DNA from: Rhodobium orientis
GTDB lineage: Bacteria; Pseudomonadota; Alphaproteobacteria; Rhizobiales; Rhodobiaceae
NCBI RefSeq assembly: GCF_003258835.1
Contig: NZ_NPEV01000033.1
Location: 1 to 60,674 of the forward strand
Length of the DNA stretch: 60,674 bases
Direction: 5' to 3'
The notes beneath the pieces were generated by a model that worked only from the letters and a program-made list of their open reading frames with translations, was not told the DNA's origin and made no database searches. Below are positions 17,429 through 26,333 of the stretch, piece after piece. The translations under genes and the position numbers were made by a program. The stretch's first letter is position 1, and each line of letters begins with the position of its first letter.

Positions 17429-18374
17429 CGCTGCCTCCGTCGGCGACACGGACCGAGAACCAGCCTTGGCCGATCGTCTCGTTGCCGCCCATCTGGATAA
17501 GCACCTCTTCCTCGTCGTCTTTCGTTTCGCCTTGATCCGCCGGTCGTTTGAATTTTGCCAGCAGAGTGTCGACCGCTCCGGCCTTTCGCTCGCTCAAGAT
17601 GCTCCACATTACCGTGTCGGTTGCGAGCGTTTCCTCCGCCCAAAGCGCTCCGCCTTTGACGATCTTGTTTTCGTCGAGCGCATTGCGCATCGCGACAGGC
17701 AGGCCGAAGGTTGCGAACCAACCAAAATCGGTATCGGACAGGACGACAAACTTTCTTCCGAACGCCTCTTCGCTGGGCGCCGATCGGCCCATCAGGTTGC
17801 GAAAGAGTTTCCGCAGTTCAGCTTTCGTCTCGCCACCGTGGCTAAATTCGCGCTCTTCAAGCCCGAGCGGCACCGGGTCTTGACCATGGCTGATCGTCTC
17901 GCCGTGATACTGCCCGTTTGTCACGTCGGGAACGTCCGTAGCGCTTTCCAGCCCCGCTCGCGCCCGGTCCCTGAGGAGGCGATTTATGATCGTTGGGCAG
18001 GTAACAAGCTTGAAACTGTCCATGGTCGAGCGAACCGGCAGGAGCGCCAGCCGCGCCTCGCCGAACAGCAGGGTTCCCGCGCCCTCGTCGCTCGCGGCCT
18101 CGCCGCCGCCCTTGCCGAACAAGAAAAGCGTGGCGGCCTTCTCCACGCGTTCTGTGCGACTGTTGCCATCATCGTCGGGTCGGGTAGCCTCCTCTAGGAC
18201 TTCCGCATTGTTGAACCAAACTCGCCACGCCCCTTTGACGCCTGAGCCGGGCACATGCGGAAATCCGGTCGTGCTCTCTCGCGCAACGGGCAGGTCGATC
18301 GCCTCGGCCGCCTTGCCGATGCCCACATGCACCGGTGTTTCAGCAACCATCCCCAAAAGCACCGTCTTCGTCAT
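17421..18374 (-). CDS. cmr4: Cmr4, backbone RAMP and target-RNA nuclease
   Basis: 317 residues from ATG 18374. Cmr7-fold RAMP forming the major filament. The motif IDLPVARESTTGFPHVPGSG (26-45) contains Asp27, at the place of the catalytic Asp that cuts target RNA every six bases, then VKGAWR. A glycine-rich end (GGNETIGQGWFSVR) completes the fold. Ten bases downstream of cmr3. Catalytic residue retained, so sequence-specific RNA cleavage should be active. Confidence 0.95.
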   Translation of the reverse strand: MTKTVLLGMVAETPVHVGIGKAAEAIDLPVARESTTGFPHVPGSGVKGAWRVWFNNAEVLEEATRPDDDGNSRTERVEKAATLFLFGKGGGEAASDEGAGTLLFGEARLALLPVRSTMDSFKLVTCPTIINRLLRDRARAGLESATDVPDVTNGQYHGETISHGQDPVPLGLEEREFSHGGETKAELRKLFRNLMGRSAPSEEAFGRKFVVLSDTDFGWFATFGLPVAMRNALDENKIVKGGALWAEETLATDTVMWSILSERKAGAVDTLLAKFKRPADQGETKDDEEEVLIQMGGNETIGQGWFSVRVADGGSDA

Positions 18375-18384
18375 CCCAGCGTCC

Positions 18385-19464
18385 TCAGCTTTGCGGCCAA
18401 CGCCCAATCAGGCAATGACCGAATCCCCATTTCGTCGACAGCCCCACGCGAGTCCTTCCCTGCGGGGGGAGTTCATCGCCGCTGCAACGCATGAAGAACA
18501 CCACCCCTGCCGGAATGACGGGTCTGAGCGGTAATGGACCGCGCGTGCGCGAATCCCAGCCGCCGAGCATGAACGGTTTAGGAATACAGGCCGATACGAG
18601 TTCGCCCGGCAGACCGTTGATGCGCGCTCCGGGTTCCGGCTCCTCCGCCAGAAGCACCGGCGAAACAGCAATTGCCGCATAGGCCCCGGTACCGGAAGGA
18701 GAGGACGGCAGGTCCGTCACCAGCGTATCCGGCCGAAATTCGGCCTGACGGTGTTCGCCGCCGAGCCGCTGCACGAAAGCCGATAAGCTATCCGGCAACC
18801 CCTTGATCGCAAGGCAGAAATTGGCCTCGTCACACAACCGCAAGAAACTCGCAGTGTAGAGCTGACCGTCATTGGCCCGGCGTGAGTCCTGCGCCACCCC
18901 GATGCCAACCCGGCTCTCACGCCGGAGCAATCGGTCGGATCTGATGAGGTCGGCCTGGTCGGGAGTATTCCCCTCAAGCACTGCCTCCATACCCTTGAAG
19001 GTCAGCCAGTGACCCTCAAGGGCCTTGAAGCCCTTCGCGCCTTTTGGCGCGCGGGGATAGAGAACCCTCCCACCATCCGGCATCGCCCAGTCGCTGGCAA
19101 ATTCAGCCTCGGCGGGAAGATGAAGGAGCCGCAGAGCCATTTGATTGTCTTTGCCTAGGTGAGCGGGAGCTGGCAGCAAGAACTCGCCGCCCAACTCCAT
19201 CATCAACGGGCCAAATGCGAGTGTTCCAAGCCATGTTTCTTGATCCTGCCAATCGACACCATCGCCGACAAGGTCGACTGGCCAGTCTCGTTTCGGAAAC
19301 CCCGCCCGTTGCGCAATCGCAAGGCGTACCGCCCCGGCAAGCGTCGGAGGCGGTGGCGGGAACAGGCTCTCGGCCGCGCCGGCACCCTCGTCTTCCTGGT
19401 TGAACGGCCGGCCATCACGAAACATCAACGTATCGATCGGCAGGATACGCAACAGGTTAGCCAT
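18385..19464 (-). CDS. cmr3: Cmr3, RAMP subunit binding crRNA 5' handle
   Basis: 359 residues from ATG 19464, which overlaps the cas10 stop by eight bases. LPIDTLMFRDGRPFN at the N-terminus, a LFPPPPPTLAGAVR block and the C-terminal TKWGFGHCLIGRW are Cmr3 signatures. It pairs with Cas10 at the base of the complex and holds the repeat-derived 5' tag of the crRNA. Confidence 0.95.
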   Translation of the reverse strand: MANLLRILPIDTLMFRDGRPFNQEDEGAGAAESLFPPPPPTLAGAVRLAIAQRAGFPKRDWPVDLVGDGVDWQDQETWLGTLAFGPLMMELGGEFLLPAPAHLGKDNQMALRLLHLPAEAEFASDWAMPDGGRVLYPRAPKGAKGFKALEGHWLTFKGMEAVLEGNTPDQADLIRSDRLLRRESRVGIGVAQDSRRANDGQLYTASFLRLCDEANFCLAIKGLPDSLSAFVQRLGGEHRQAEFRPDTLVTDLPSSPSGTGAYAAIAVSPVLLAEEPEPGARINGLPGELVSACIPKPFMLGGWDSRTRGPLPLRPVIPAGVVFFMRCSGDELPPQGRTRVGLSTKWGFGHCLIGRWPQS

Positions 19465-21595
19465 CGCGCACTCCTGCCAGTTCGTCCTCCTTACCACCGG
19501 CATCGACCGCTGTCCGTCGCTCCATGGCGAGAAACCGCACGATCATTCCACCATCGAAAGCCACCGTTTTCTGCAGTTCCGGATCGCCGTTTTCATCCCT
19601 GCATTCAGGCCGCAGGATCCGGTAGACGGCATCAACCGCCACAGCATCGTCAATGTCCTTATAGACATTGCTGCCGAACTGACGGCGCAAGTCCGCACCG
19701 ATCAGCGCCTTCAGCAAGGCCCCCCCGTCCCGCAACAGCGCGTCGGTTGCCACTTCCCCCTGCTTCCGCTCGATTTCGCCCGGCATGATCGACAGGTAGC
19801 GATCGCGCAGGCCGTGGAAGAAGCCGCCGGAAAGAAGTGCGTCGACCTTTTTCGTCAAGCCGTTACAGGCCGCATCGTCGATCTGCAACGCGGCATCACT
19901 TGCGGCTTTGGCCTGTTCAGCGAAAACCGAAACCCACTCAGCGGCGACGCCACCTGGCTTGGCAATGCAAAGAGCTATCGAGTTGCGTCCGTTTTTCGCC
20001 TTCGCCGTTTCGTCTAGCAGTTCGGCGGAAAGCCGCAGCGCGGCCGTCAGCGGCGATTTGAAGTGGGAATAGACGATGGCTGCCGACAGAGTGAACTCTG
20101 CCGCTTTGACTTCGTCCTTCTTGCACGCGGTGACAAAGGCTTTTCGATAGAGATCGCGGATATCCCGTGCCGCCGTGATGGCGGTGTCGACCGGCAGCAC
20201 GGCCAGCACATCGTCGCCGCCGGCATAGACGAGTGCGCCAAGGGAGGGATTGCCCTGTTCAGAGTCAGGGTGGAAATAGTCTCGCACAGATGCAGTGAAA
20301 GTAGCGAGGCCGGTCTTGATCGTATCCTGGTGATGCTCCAGCAATTCACCAATACGATCTCCGTCCATGCGAAGAATAGCGAAAAAGCCGCTCGGATAGA
20401 GACCCTTCGCCCCTCCGCCGATCGCCTTGGCGGTTTCATTCAGCGCTTCGAGGAGCGCAGATCGCGCCTTTTCAGCTTCGTTCGATTTGTCATCCGCGAA
20501 ACGTTCCTTGACGAAAGCGACAATTCCGACGTCATGCAGAAGGTGCCCATCGAGCTTGAACAGTTGGTCGGGTGGCAGACCGAACAGCGTGGTTGCCGTT
20601 TCGCCCATGAACTTGCGATGGTCGGGCTCGAGATCCTCGTTTTCCTGCAGCGCTTTTTTTGCTGCAAGAAACAATCGGCTTTTCTTTTGATCGTCGATCA
20701 GGGGTGTTTTCGCCCGTTTCAACCATGGCACGGCGGCAATGTAAGAAGTTGACGGCCAGTGGCGGATATCCAGAGTGCCGGCGCCCGGTCGCCACGGAAT
20801 TGCGCCAGGAAAGCCCGGCCCGCCCCATTGGGGATGGTCCTTACCGCCCGTGCGTTGCAGGTGTACCGGAAACAGCCGCTTGATCAGCGCCAGGGCACAC
20901 AGATATTCGCCGTCCGGCAAGTCCAATGCACTTACACGTGCGGTATTTCGAACAGCATTCCAAAACTCTCGTTGTGACGCTTGGCTGCCATCGGTGAAAC
21001 GCGTAACACCGGACAGCTCCTGCCAGATGCCCATGACCCGGCAAAGATCCTCGTGCTCGGCACGGTTCGGATCGACCCGACGCCAGTTCTTGCGCATATC
21101 GAGCCAGGTTCCGTTCTCGCCATCGTCTTCGCCGACCACCCAAGCAATTTCCCAAAACCTTTCCGTTTGGCGTTTCCAGATGCGTTTGGTCCGATTGGTC
21201 TCATGAGGCTGCTTTCCGTGAAATTCGCCTGCAGCACTCGCGACATAACGGTCCCAAATGGTCTGGCAGATGTCGCTCCACGCCGCTTCGATCGCTCTTT
21301 TGCAGGTTTCAGGAATGTCGTCTCTGCACTCCGAGACATCGGCTTTGAACCTGTTGGGCAGAGAACCGACATAGACGTTCGCTTGGCTGTCGTTGTCCAG
21401 AATTGCCTGGAACAGCGGATCACCCTCGACGAGGGGGAATAGAATTCTTGCACCCGCGTTCTTCGCCGCCACCATCGCGTGGCCGGAAAGCAGCGACAGG
21501 ATGAACGAGCCGGCCCAGTAGTCCCTTAGCCGTCGAGCATCGGCGATGAAGCCCTGCACCGGCCCGAGCGTGAAGTGCATCAGGCGCGTCGTCAT
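19457..21595 (-). CDS. cmr2: Cas10/Cmr2, cyclic oligoadenylate synthase, no HD domain
   Basis: 712 residues. Large subunit of the Cmr complex. The protein begins directly with HFTLGPVQGFIADARRLRDYW, the first palm domain, so the N-terminal HD nuclease domain found in many Cas10 proteins is absent. The second palm keeps VYAGGDDVLAVLP with GGDD at 459-462, the active site that makes cyclic oligoadenylate when target RNA is bound. Predicted output is therefore signalling rather than Cas10 DNA cleavage. Overlaps cmr1 by four bases. Confidence 0.95.
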   Translation of the reverse strand: MTTRLMHFTLGPVQGFIADARRLRDYWAGSFILSLLSGHAMVAAKNAGARILFPLVEGDPLFQAILDNDSQANVYVGSLPNRFKADVSECRDDIPETCKRAIEAAWSDICQTIWDRYVASAAGEFHGKQPHETNRTKRIWKRQTERFWEIAWVVGEDDGENGTWLDMRKNWRRVDPNRAEHEDLCRVMGIWQELSGVTRFTDGSQASQREFWNAVRNTARVSALDLPDGEYLCALALIKRLFPVHLQRTGGKDHPQWGGPGFPGAIPWRPGAGTLDIRHWPSTSYIAAVPWLKRAKTPLIDDQKKSRLFLAAKKALQENEDLEPDHRKFMGETATTLFGLPPDQLFKLDGHLLHDVGIVAFVKERFADDKSNEAEKARSALLEALNETAKAIGGGAKGLYPSGFFAILRMDGDRIGELLEHHQDTIKTGLATFTASVRDYFHPDSEQGNPSLGALVYAGGDDVLAVLPVDTAITAARDIRDLYRKAFVTACKKDEVKAAEFTLSAAIVYSHFKSPLTAALRLSAELLDETAKAKNGRNSIALCIAKPGGVAAEWVSVFAEQAKAASDAALQIDDAACNGLTKKVDALLSGGFFHGLRDRYLSIMPGEIERKQGEVATDALLRDGGALLKALIGADLRRQFGSNVYKDIDDAVAVDAVYRILRPECRDENGDPELQKTVAFDGGMIVRFLAMERRTAVDAGGKEDELAGVRDG

Positions 21596-22959
21596 GACCC
21601 CGCCTCGTCGAGAAAGTTCTCGGCGGGATCGGCGTCGAAGTAACGGTGGTTCGCAGACTGCTTTTTCGTGACGCCCGTCAAATAACCCTCAACAACCGAT
21701 CGATTGGGCTCGAACTCCTGATCGCCTTCTCGGCAAATGCTGATCTTGACGCTTTTCGCTTGGTCGGTTTCCGTTTCGGGAAGAAACAGATTGCCCATGT
21801 GGATAGCGACCGGAAAGTACTTCTTCCCAATCTTGGCGATGTGGAACATCAGCGGGCTGGCACGTCGGCCGAACGGGGCGTCGGCATCGACGACCTTTCC
21901 TTTTTTTGCATCATACGGAAGCGGCAGGCCGAGATTGGCGCGCGGCGGCATCTGGTTCCGCGGAAGCCTGTGACGTCCTCGCTTGGCATAGTCCAATCCA
22001 TCATCGACATACCAATCGTGCTCCGCCTTGAAGTTCTGCTCAGCCGGCTTTCCGCCGATCATGTGGCCGTTGAAGGAAGCGCCCCAGGCACGAAAGAGGT
22101 GATAGCCGTGACCGAGTGCATCTATGGCCTCTATCGCGGTGTCGAACCCCTCTTTCCAAATTCGAACGGAACTCCCCAACGCGAAAGCTGAAAGTGGCAG
22201 GTCGTCGGCTTTGCGTTGCGTTGACTTCAAGTCAACCAGTTTTCGGACTTCACCTCGCCAGGCTTCCACCGTCTGTGGCGCGCTCCAGATTACCTCCGGC
22301 GTACACCGATCACGGCCGTTCACCGTTTCCACCTCGATCCTTTCAAGCGCCAGAGATCCCCAGCCGCGCCGCTTGCGCGATCCCAGGCCGCCCAGAAGAC
22401 CCATAATTTCTAGGGTGCGCTTGAACTCGCATATCTGCTGGTCGGTGAGCCGGCGGCACGCGAACTCGACAACGAACCGGCCCCTTGCCCCGAAACAGGA
22501 TTTCGCGGGCACCTTGCCATCGTCGCTGGCGGACTGGATGTTGCCATTGAGCGAAATGAGGCCATAGCCGAGATAGTTGACGCCGCCGCTTAAAACCCCG
22601 CTTGGTTTGAGTCCAAAGGCATCTGCAATTGGGCGGCCCGCGGTGAACAGGGGAGGCTTTTCCTCCCAATTCGCCCTTACCAGCACTGCGCTCTGACGCG
22701 CCGCCACATTACCGCCCGGGCCGCCAGACAACTCGACCTCGCGGGCATGCAGTGCTTCAAGACCCTTTCTCCGCTTCTCTTCCGCGTTTCCAAGTGTTTC
22801 ATCTTCGGCATCGGCAATGATTTTCGCGGCGTGCAGAGCCCGCCACCAGAAGACCAATTCGGCCTTTATCGAGGAGGCACGCAACGTCGTTGCCTGATGG
22901 TCGGCACCACCGAGGAACATCGGCGTCACGATCTCAAAGGTTCCCGTGATGACTTTCAT
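21592..22959 (-). CDS. cmr1: Cmr1, RAMP subunit, first gene of cmr operon
   Basis: 455 residues from ATG 22959 (an in-frame start 21 bases earlier is possible). TGTFEIVTPMFLGGADHQAT and the following LRASSIKAELVFWWRALH are classic Cmr1; a basic, glycine-rich loop GGLGSRKRRGWGSL lies near residue 200 and a second RAMP-like half follows. Cmr1 sits at the 3' end of the crRNA and helps capture target RNA. It opens the eight-gene operon that runs to 15021. Confidence 0.94.
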   Translation of the reverse strand: MKVITGTFEIVTPMFLGGADHQATTLRASSIKAELVFWWRALHAAKIIADAEDETLGNAEEKRRKGLEALHAREVELSGGPGGNVAARQSAVLVRANWEEKPPLFTAGRPIADAFGLKPSGVLSGGVNYLGYGLISLNGNIQSASDDGKVPAKSCFGARGRFVVEFACRRLTDQQICEFKRTLEIMGLLGGLGSRKRRGWGSLALERIEVETVNGRDRCTPEVIWSAPQTVEAWRGEVRKLVDLKSTQRKADDLPLSAFALGSSVRIWKEGFDTAIEAIDALGHGYHLFRAWGASFNGHMIGGKPAEQNFKAEHDWYVDDGLDYAKRGRHRLPRNQMPPRANLGLPLPYDAKKGKVVDADAPFGRRASPLMFHIAKIGKKYFPVAIHMGNLFLPETETDQAKSVKISICREGDQEFEPNRSVVEGYLTGVTKKQSANHRYFDADPAENFLDEAGS

Positions 22960-23173
22960 GCCGGCTCTCTCACCCGCCAATGAAGCTACTTAAGGTTGCC
23001 AAATCGCGCAACCTCAGATTCTATCTTCGACGGCGGCACTATCAGAATTCAACTGCAGCGCTTATCGTTGTCAAACCGACGCGCCAAAGCACGAGCGATT
23101 TCAAAAACCGAAATATATTTCAGAGCATTATGCGACCAGCGTCGGTGTGATCGTTCGGGGCCCCCGCAAGAGG
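22960..23173 (-). promoter_or_regulatory. cmr promoter region with hairpin at 22993-23014
   Basis: Upstream region of the cmr operon. It contains a perfect 7-base inverted repeat AGGTTGC (22993-22999) / GCAACCT (23008-23014) about 34 bases before cmr1, placed where an operator or 5' leader hairpin would be. No further gene fits before the traG remnant. Confidence 0.45.
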
Positions 23174-24330
23174 TCAAAGCGAAACAAGAGGCGTTTTAGC
23201 CGATGCGACGAGCCGACGCGGTACTTCCGGGCCGCCGTCGCAGAGACCTGGAAATTCGGGATTTGCAGATGATCGAACTCGTCGAGCAGCAGATGACCGG
23301 CCGGTCGATGACGCCGTGGGTTGCAAAAGGCTGTCGAAAAGGTCGGCGTAGAAAAGATTGAGCAGGAACAGATAGTGCGTCGTCTGTTGCTGGCGGACGA
23401 GGATAAAGAGCGCGGTCTTCTGGGTGCGCAGGCCGGTAAAATCCAGTGTGCTGCCGGCCAAAAGCCGGGTTAGCGCCGGATCGCCGAGCGGGGATAAGGC
23501 GACATCGGCCGTGGTGACCGTGGAGGAGATGGTCTTGGCATTGCCGTTGGCGAGCGTCTGGTAGTCGGTGAAGGTTGCCGGATCGTTTTGCGTGGCGCTG
23601 AGCACGAAGCGGTCGATTTTGGACAGCTGCCCCGCGGCCGTCAGGTGGGTGTCAAAATTGGCGACCAGATGCCGGACATTCGGCAGGTTAATGTGATCCG
23701 GATTGCCGAGATTGTGGAGGCAGTTGACGAAGACACGAATGAGCTTCTCCGCGCCGGCATTCCAGAACTGCTGTTCGGCCGAGGGATTCGGATAGGCGGC
23801 ACGGATGAGAATGCCGGCGGCCTGGGAAAGATCGATGAAGTTTGTCAGACGGGCGAATGGGTTGTACCGATCGCTGGCGCTCAGATCCATTAGGTTCAGC
23901 ACGTTGATCCGGTAGCCGCGCCGGGCGAGACGCCGCTCGTGCGCTGATAGATCTCGCCGCGGGTGTCGGAGATGACGAAGGTGGAGCTTTTGCCGCGCCC
24001 CATGCCACCGACGGTGACAATGGATTCTAAGCTGGCCTTGTCCGACAGCCGTCAATGGCGGCCGTCGATCAGCAGCCCCTTTTTTCTGCCACCGATGAGA
24101 CCGAACCGCTCATGAAACGCCATGAACCGGGCACCGCGCTGGCCGAACGGAATGAGGCCGGCCAGGAACGCGAACGGCAACGCAACGGTATAGCCAAGCC
24201 CGCGCAAGAGGGTGCCGATGGCACCGAGCAGCGCCGAAAACGGCTTGAAGCCGGGGATGAACTTGTAGCCCAGGAAAAGAAGGATGAGGACCAAGAGAAG
24301 GGGAGAGGCCGAAGCGATGCTGACAAGCAA
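23174..24330 (-). pseudogene. decayed virD4/traG-type coupling protein
   Basis: Minus-strand remnants of a conjugative coupling ATPase spread over frames. An N-terminal membrane part (LLLVLILLFLGYKF, from 24330) runs in frame through KKGLLIDGRH to a TGA near 24054 and then continues in the same frame through the Walker A GGMGRGKSSTFVIS and DTRGEIYQR. A frameshift near 23940 leads into YRINVLNLMDLSASDRYNPF and on to FDSLLQPT; another shift is needed to read Walker B LLLDEFDHLQIPNFQV near 23290-23230, and the gene stops dead around 23180. Remnant of a lost conjugative element. Confidence 0.8.
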
Positions 24331-24350
24331 CCCCGGCAGGACGGTTCCCG

Positions 24351-24744
24351 ATGAGCCGGGTCGCGGAGGCGCTCCAGGTCTCCCGTTCCACGCTCTACGA
24401 CCTTCAACGCGGCTAGGTCAAGACCCGAGGGTCATACGTCAAGGCTGACGACGAGGTCTTGCTGCCGCTGTTCCGGCGCTTCGTCGACGAACGCCCCACC
24501 TATGGCTATCGCCGCATCACCGCGCTGGTGAACCGGTGCCTGGCGAAAACGGCCGGTCGCCGGCCAATCACAAGCGCGTCTACCGGATCATGAAGCGGCA
24601 CGGACTGCTGCTGCAGCGCCATACCGCCACCCTCATATTCGAAACGCCCGCCCACCGGACGTTGCTGCCACCTGCGGTGACAGAACGCTCCCAGCCCAAC
24701 TCTGCCATTGACTGCGATGAAGAGCTCAACGGCCATTACGTGTT
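24351..24744 (+). pseudogene. IS3-family transposase OrfB remnant
   Basis: From ATG 24351: RVAEALQVSRSTLYDLQRG, an in-frame TAG, then FRRFVDERPTYGYRRITALV, typical of the start of IS3-type OrfB. A frameshift near 24560 is needed to continue with NHKRVYRIMKRHGLLLQRHT. The DDE core is missing; homology ends about where the minus-strand integrase ends (24736). Confidence 0.75.
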
Positions 24745-25953
24745 GTCGATGATCTTTCGAAACCTATCCGCCGTCTGCTCACTATAGGATTGCAAGGCGT
24801 CCATGGCGTGGTCGGCGTAGCGCAGAGTTGTCTGCGCTGACTTGTGGCCGAGAAGCGCTCCGACCTGCGGCAGGGATTGACCGCTCATCACTGCCCAGGA
24901 TGCAAAGGTGTGGCGGAGGCAATGCAAGTTGGCCGTATCGTCGATGCCCGCAGATTGGCGGATGCGGTACCAGGGCCGCGTCAAGGCAACTGGCTTGTCC
25001 GCCGTCAGTCCTTCAAGGATCAAGTCACCACCGCCGATTTCACGGTGGTCTCGTAAGACGTCCATTGCCAGGCCGTTGAGGGGCACCGTTCGAGCACCGG
25101 TCTTGCTGTCGCGAAGGCGAATGGTGCCGCGCTGGAAGTCAATGTCGTCCCATCGCAAGCCAAGCACTTCCCCAAGGCGCAGCCCCGTGTAGAGGAGCAA
25201 ACGAATGCCGGCGATCGCGGCCGGCAATTCGGTCTGCTCGCGGTCGGCCCGCTCCAACGCCCGAGTGAGGCGGTGGATTTCGTCGGCATCGAGGAACCGA
25301 TCCTTGCGCTGTTCGGCAAATTTCTTGACGCCGAGAACGGGGTTATCCGCCCGCAATCCCCAATCGACGGCGCAAGCAAACATCTTCGACAGAAGTGCGA
25401 GCACGCGGTTGGCAATCCCCTTACCACCGCGTATCTGGCGGCGGCCACGCGGCCTGGCGGGCAAACGCCGGGCAGACTTGCCGCCCCGGATATCCAGCTT
25501 CACGCGGTCGATATCGGCGCGGGTGACTTCCTTTACCTTCATCGATCCGAAGAGGGGAACGACGTGGTTCTCGATGTTGGCGCGATCCGTCGCGATGCTC
25601 CTGGGCTTCTTGTGCGCTTCGGCATAGTCGGTGAGGTAGCGAGCCGCTAGCTCGGCGACCGTTTCTGCCCGTCGGTTGCTCTGCCGCTCTGCGCTCACGT
25701 CCTTCCCTGAGGCGATCTCGTTGAGCCATTTCCTGGCAGTCTGCCGGGCCTGGTCGACCGTGAACGCACCGTGCTTGCCGATGGATGGGCGCCGTTGCCG
25801 GCCGCTTTCGCTGCGGTAGTAGAGGATGTAGATTTTGCTGCCGGCCGGCGTCACCTTCAGGCCGAAGCCGGTGACCACGCTGTCCCAGATCACGTAATCC
25901 TTGTCCCTTGGGGTTGCCGCATCGGCAACTTTTTTGGTTAGTTTCACGCTCAT
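24736..25953 (-). CDS. tyrosine integrase of left island
   Basis: 405 residues from ATG 25953; an upstream in-frame start at 25998 is less likely. P4/CP4-like layout: N-terminal DUF4102-type domain (LTKKVADAATPRDKDYVIWD..GFGLKVTPAG), SAM-like core-binding domain, and catalytic domain with Arg in YTGLRLGEVLGL, HCLRHTFA, GHKSAQTTLRYADH containing the nucleophilic Tyr. All catalytic residues present. It points away from the tRNA-Phe fragment 170 bases upstream, and presumably integrated the element to its left there. Confidence 0.92.
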   Translation of the reverse strand: MSVKLTKKVADAATPRDKDYVIWDSVVTGFGLKVTPAGSKIYILYYRSESGRQRRPSIGKHGAFTVDQARQTARKWLNEIASGKDVSAERQSNRRAETVAELAARYLTDYAEAHKKPRSIATDRANIENHVVPLFGSMKVKEVTRADIDRVKLDIRGGKSARRLPARPRGRRQIRGGKGIANRVLALLSKMFACAVDWGLRADNPVLGVKKFAEQRKDRFLDADEIHRLTRALERADREQTELPAAIAGIRLLLYTGLRLGEVLGLRWDDIDFQRGTIRLRDSKTGARTVPLNGLAMDVLRDHREIGGGDLILEGLTADKPVALTRPWYRIRQSAGIDDTANLHCLRHTFASWAVMSGQSLPQVGALLGHKSAQTTLRYADHAMDALQSYSEQTADRFRKIIDNT

Positions 25954-26124
25954 CTCGTCACAACCCTGCAAGCACGCCCTTTCACGACTAGGTAGCACAT
26001 AGGTAGCAAAAAATCGGGAAAAGCAAGGATGTGCACCGAGCGATATTGACGGGTTTGGCGTCGAAATATTTTTTAAAACAGCGCTCTAGCGACCCCTGGG
26101 AAACGGCGGGAAAATGTGGTTAGC

Positions 26125-26171
26125 GATTGAAAATCCGCGTGTCGGTGGTTCGATTCCGCCCCTGGGCACCA
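26125..26171 (+). repeat. tRNA-Phe 3' half (attachment core)
   Basis: 47 bases matching the 3' half of a tRNA-Phe: anticodon loop TTGAAAA (GAA), T-arm GGTGG-TTCGATT-CCGCC and CCTGGGCACCA. The sequence before it does not fold as a D-arm and 5' acceptor, so this is an attachment-site copy and not a working tRNA gene. Confidence 0.85.
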
Positions 26172-26244
26172 TTACCCTCCTCACAGCAGACCATACCAGA
26201 ACATAAATCGTTGTTTTTCAATGGTTTATGAAAGATGCAGTGCG
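26149..26244 (+). repeat. left copy of island direct repeat (attL)
   Basis: 96-base direct repeat of 52023-52119, starting in the T-arm of the tRNA-Phe fragment and ending TGCAGTGCG. Only a few mismatches and one single-base gap separate the copies. The integrase gene begins 90 bases inside it. Confidence 0.88.
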
Positions 26245-26283
26245 CATAGATGACCATGGTGCACCCTTGTTTCTCGGGCAAAA

Positions 26284-26332
26284 GTGGGTAACGGTTGGGT
26301 AATGGCGATCTTACCCACGGAGCGTTACCCAC
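26284..26332. promoter_or_regulatory. nested inverted repeats before integrase
   Basis: Four copies of a TGGGTAA-type half-site, two in each orientation: outer arms GTGGGTAACG (26284-26293) and CGTTACCCAC (26323-26332), inner arms TTGGGTAA (26295-26302) and TTACCCA (26311-26317). The block ends one base before the integrase ATG, so a protein bound here would block its expression; it could equally be integrase arm sites. Confidence 0.65.
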
Positions 26333-26333
26333 A

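Noticed and set aside
26101-26171. Intact tRNA-Phe gene
   Set aside because: The 5' half does not form D-arm or acceptor partner; only the 3' half is present as an attachment site.
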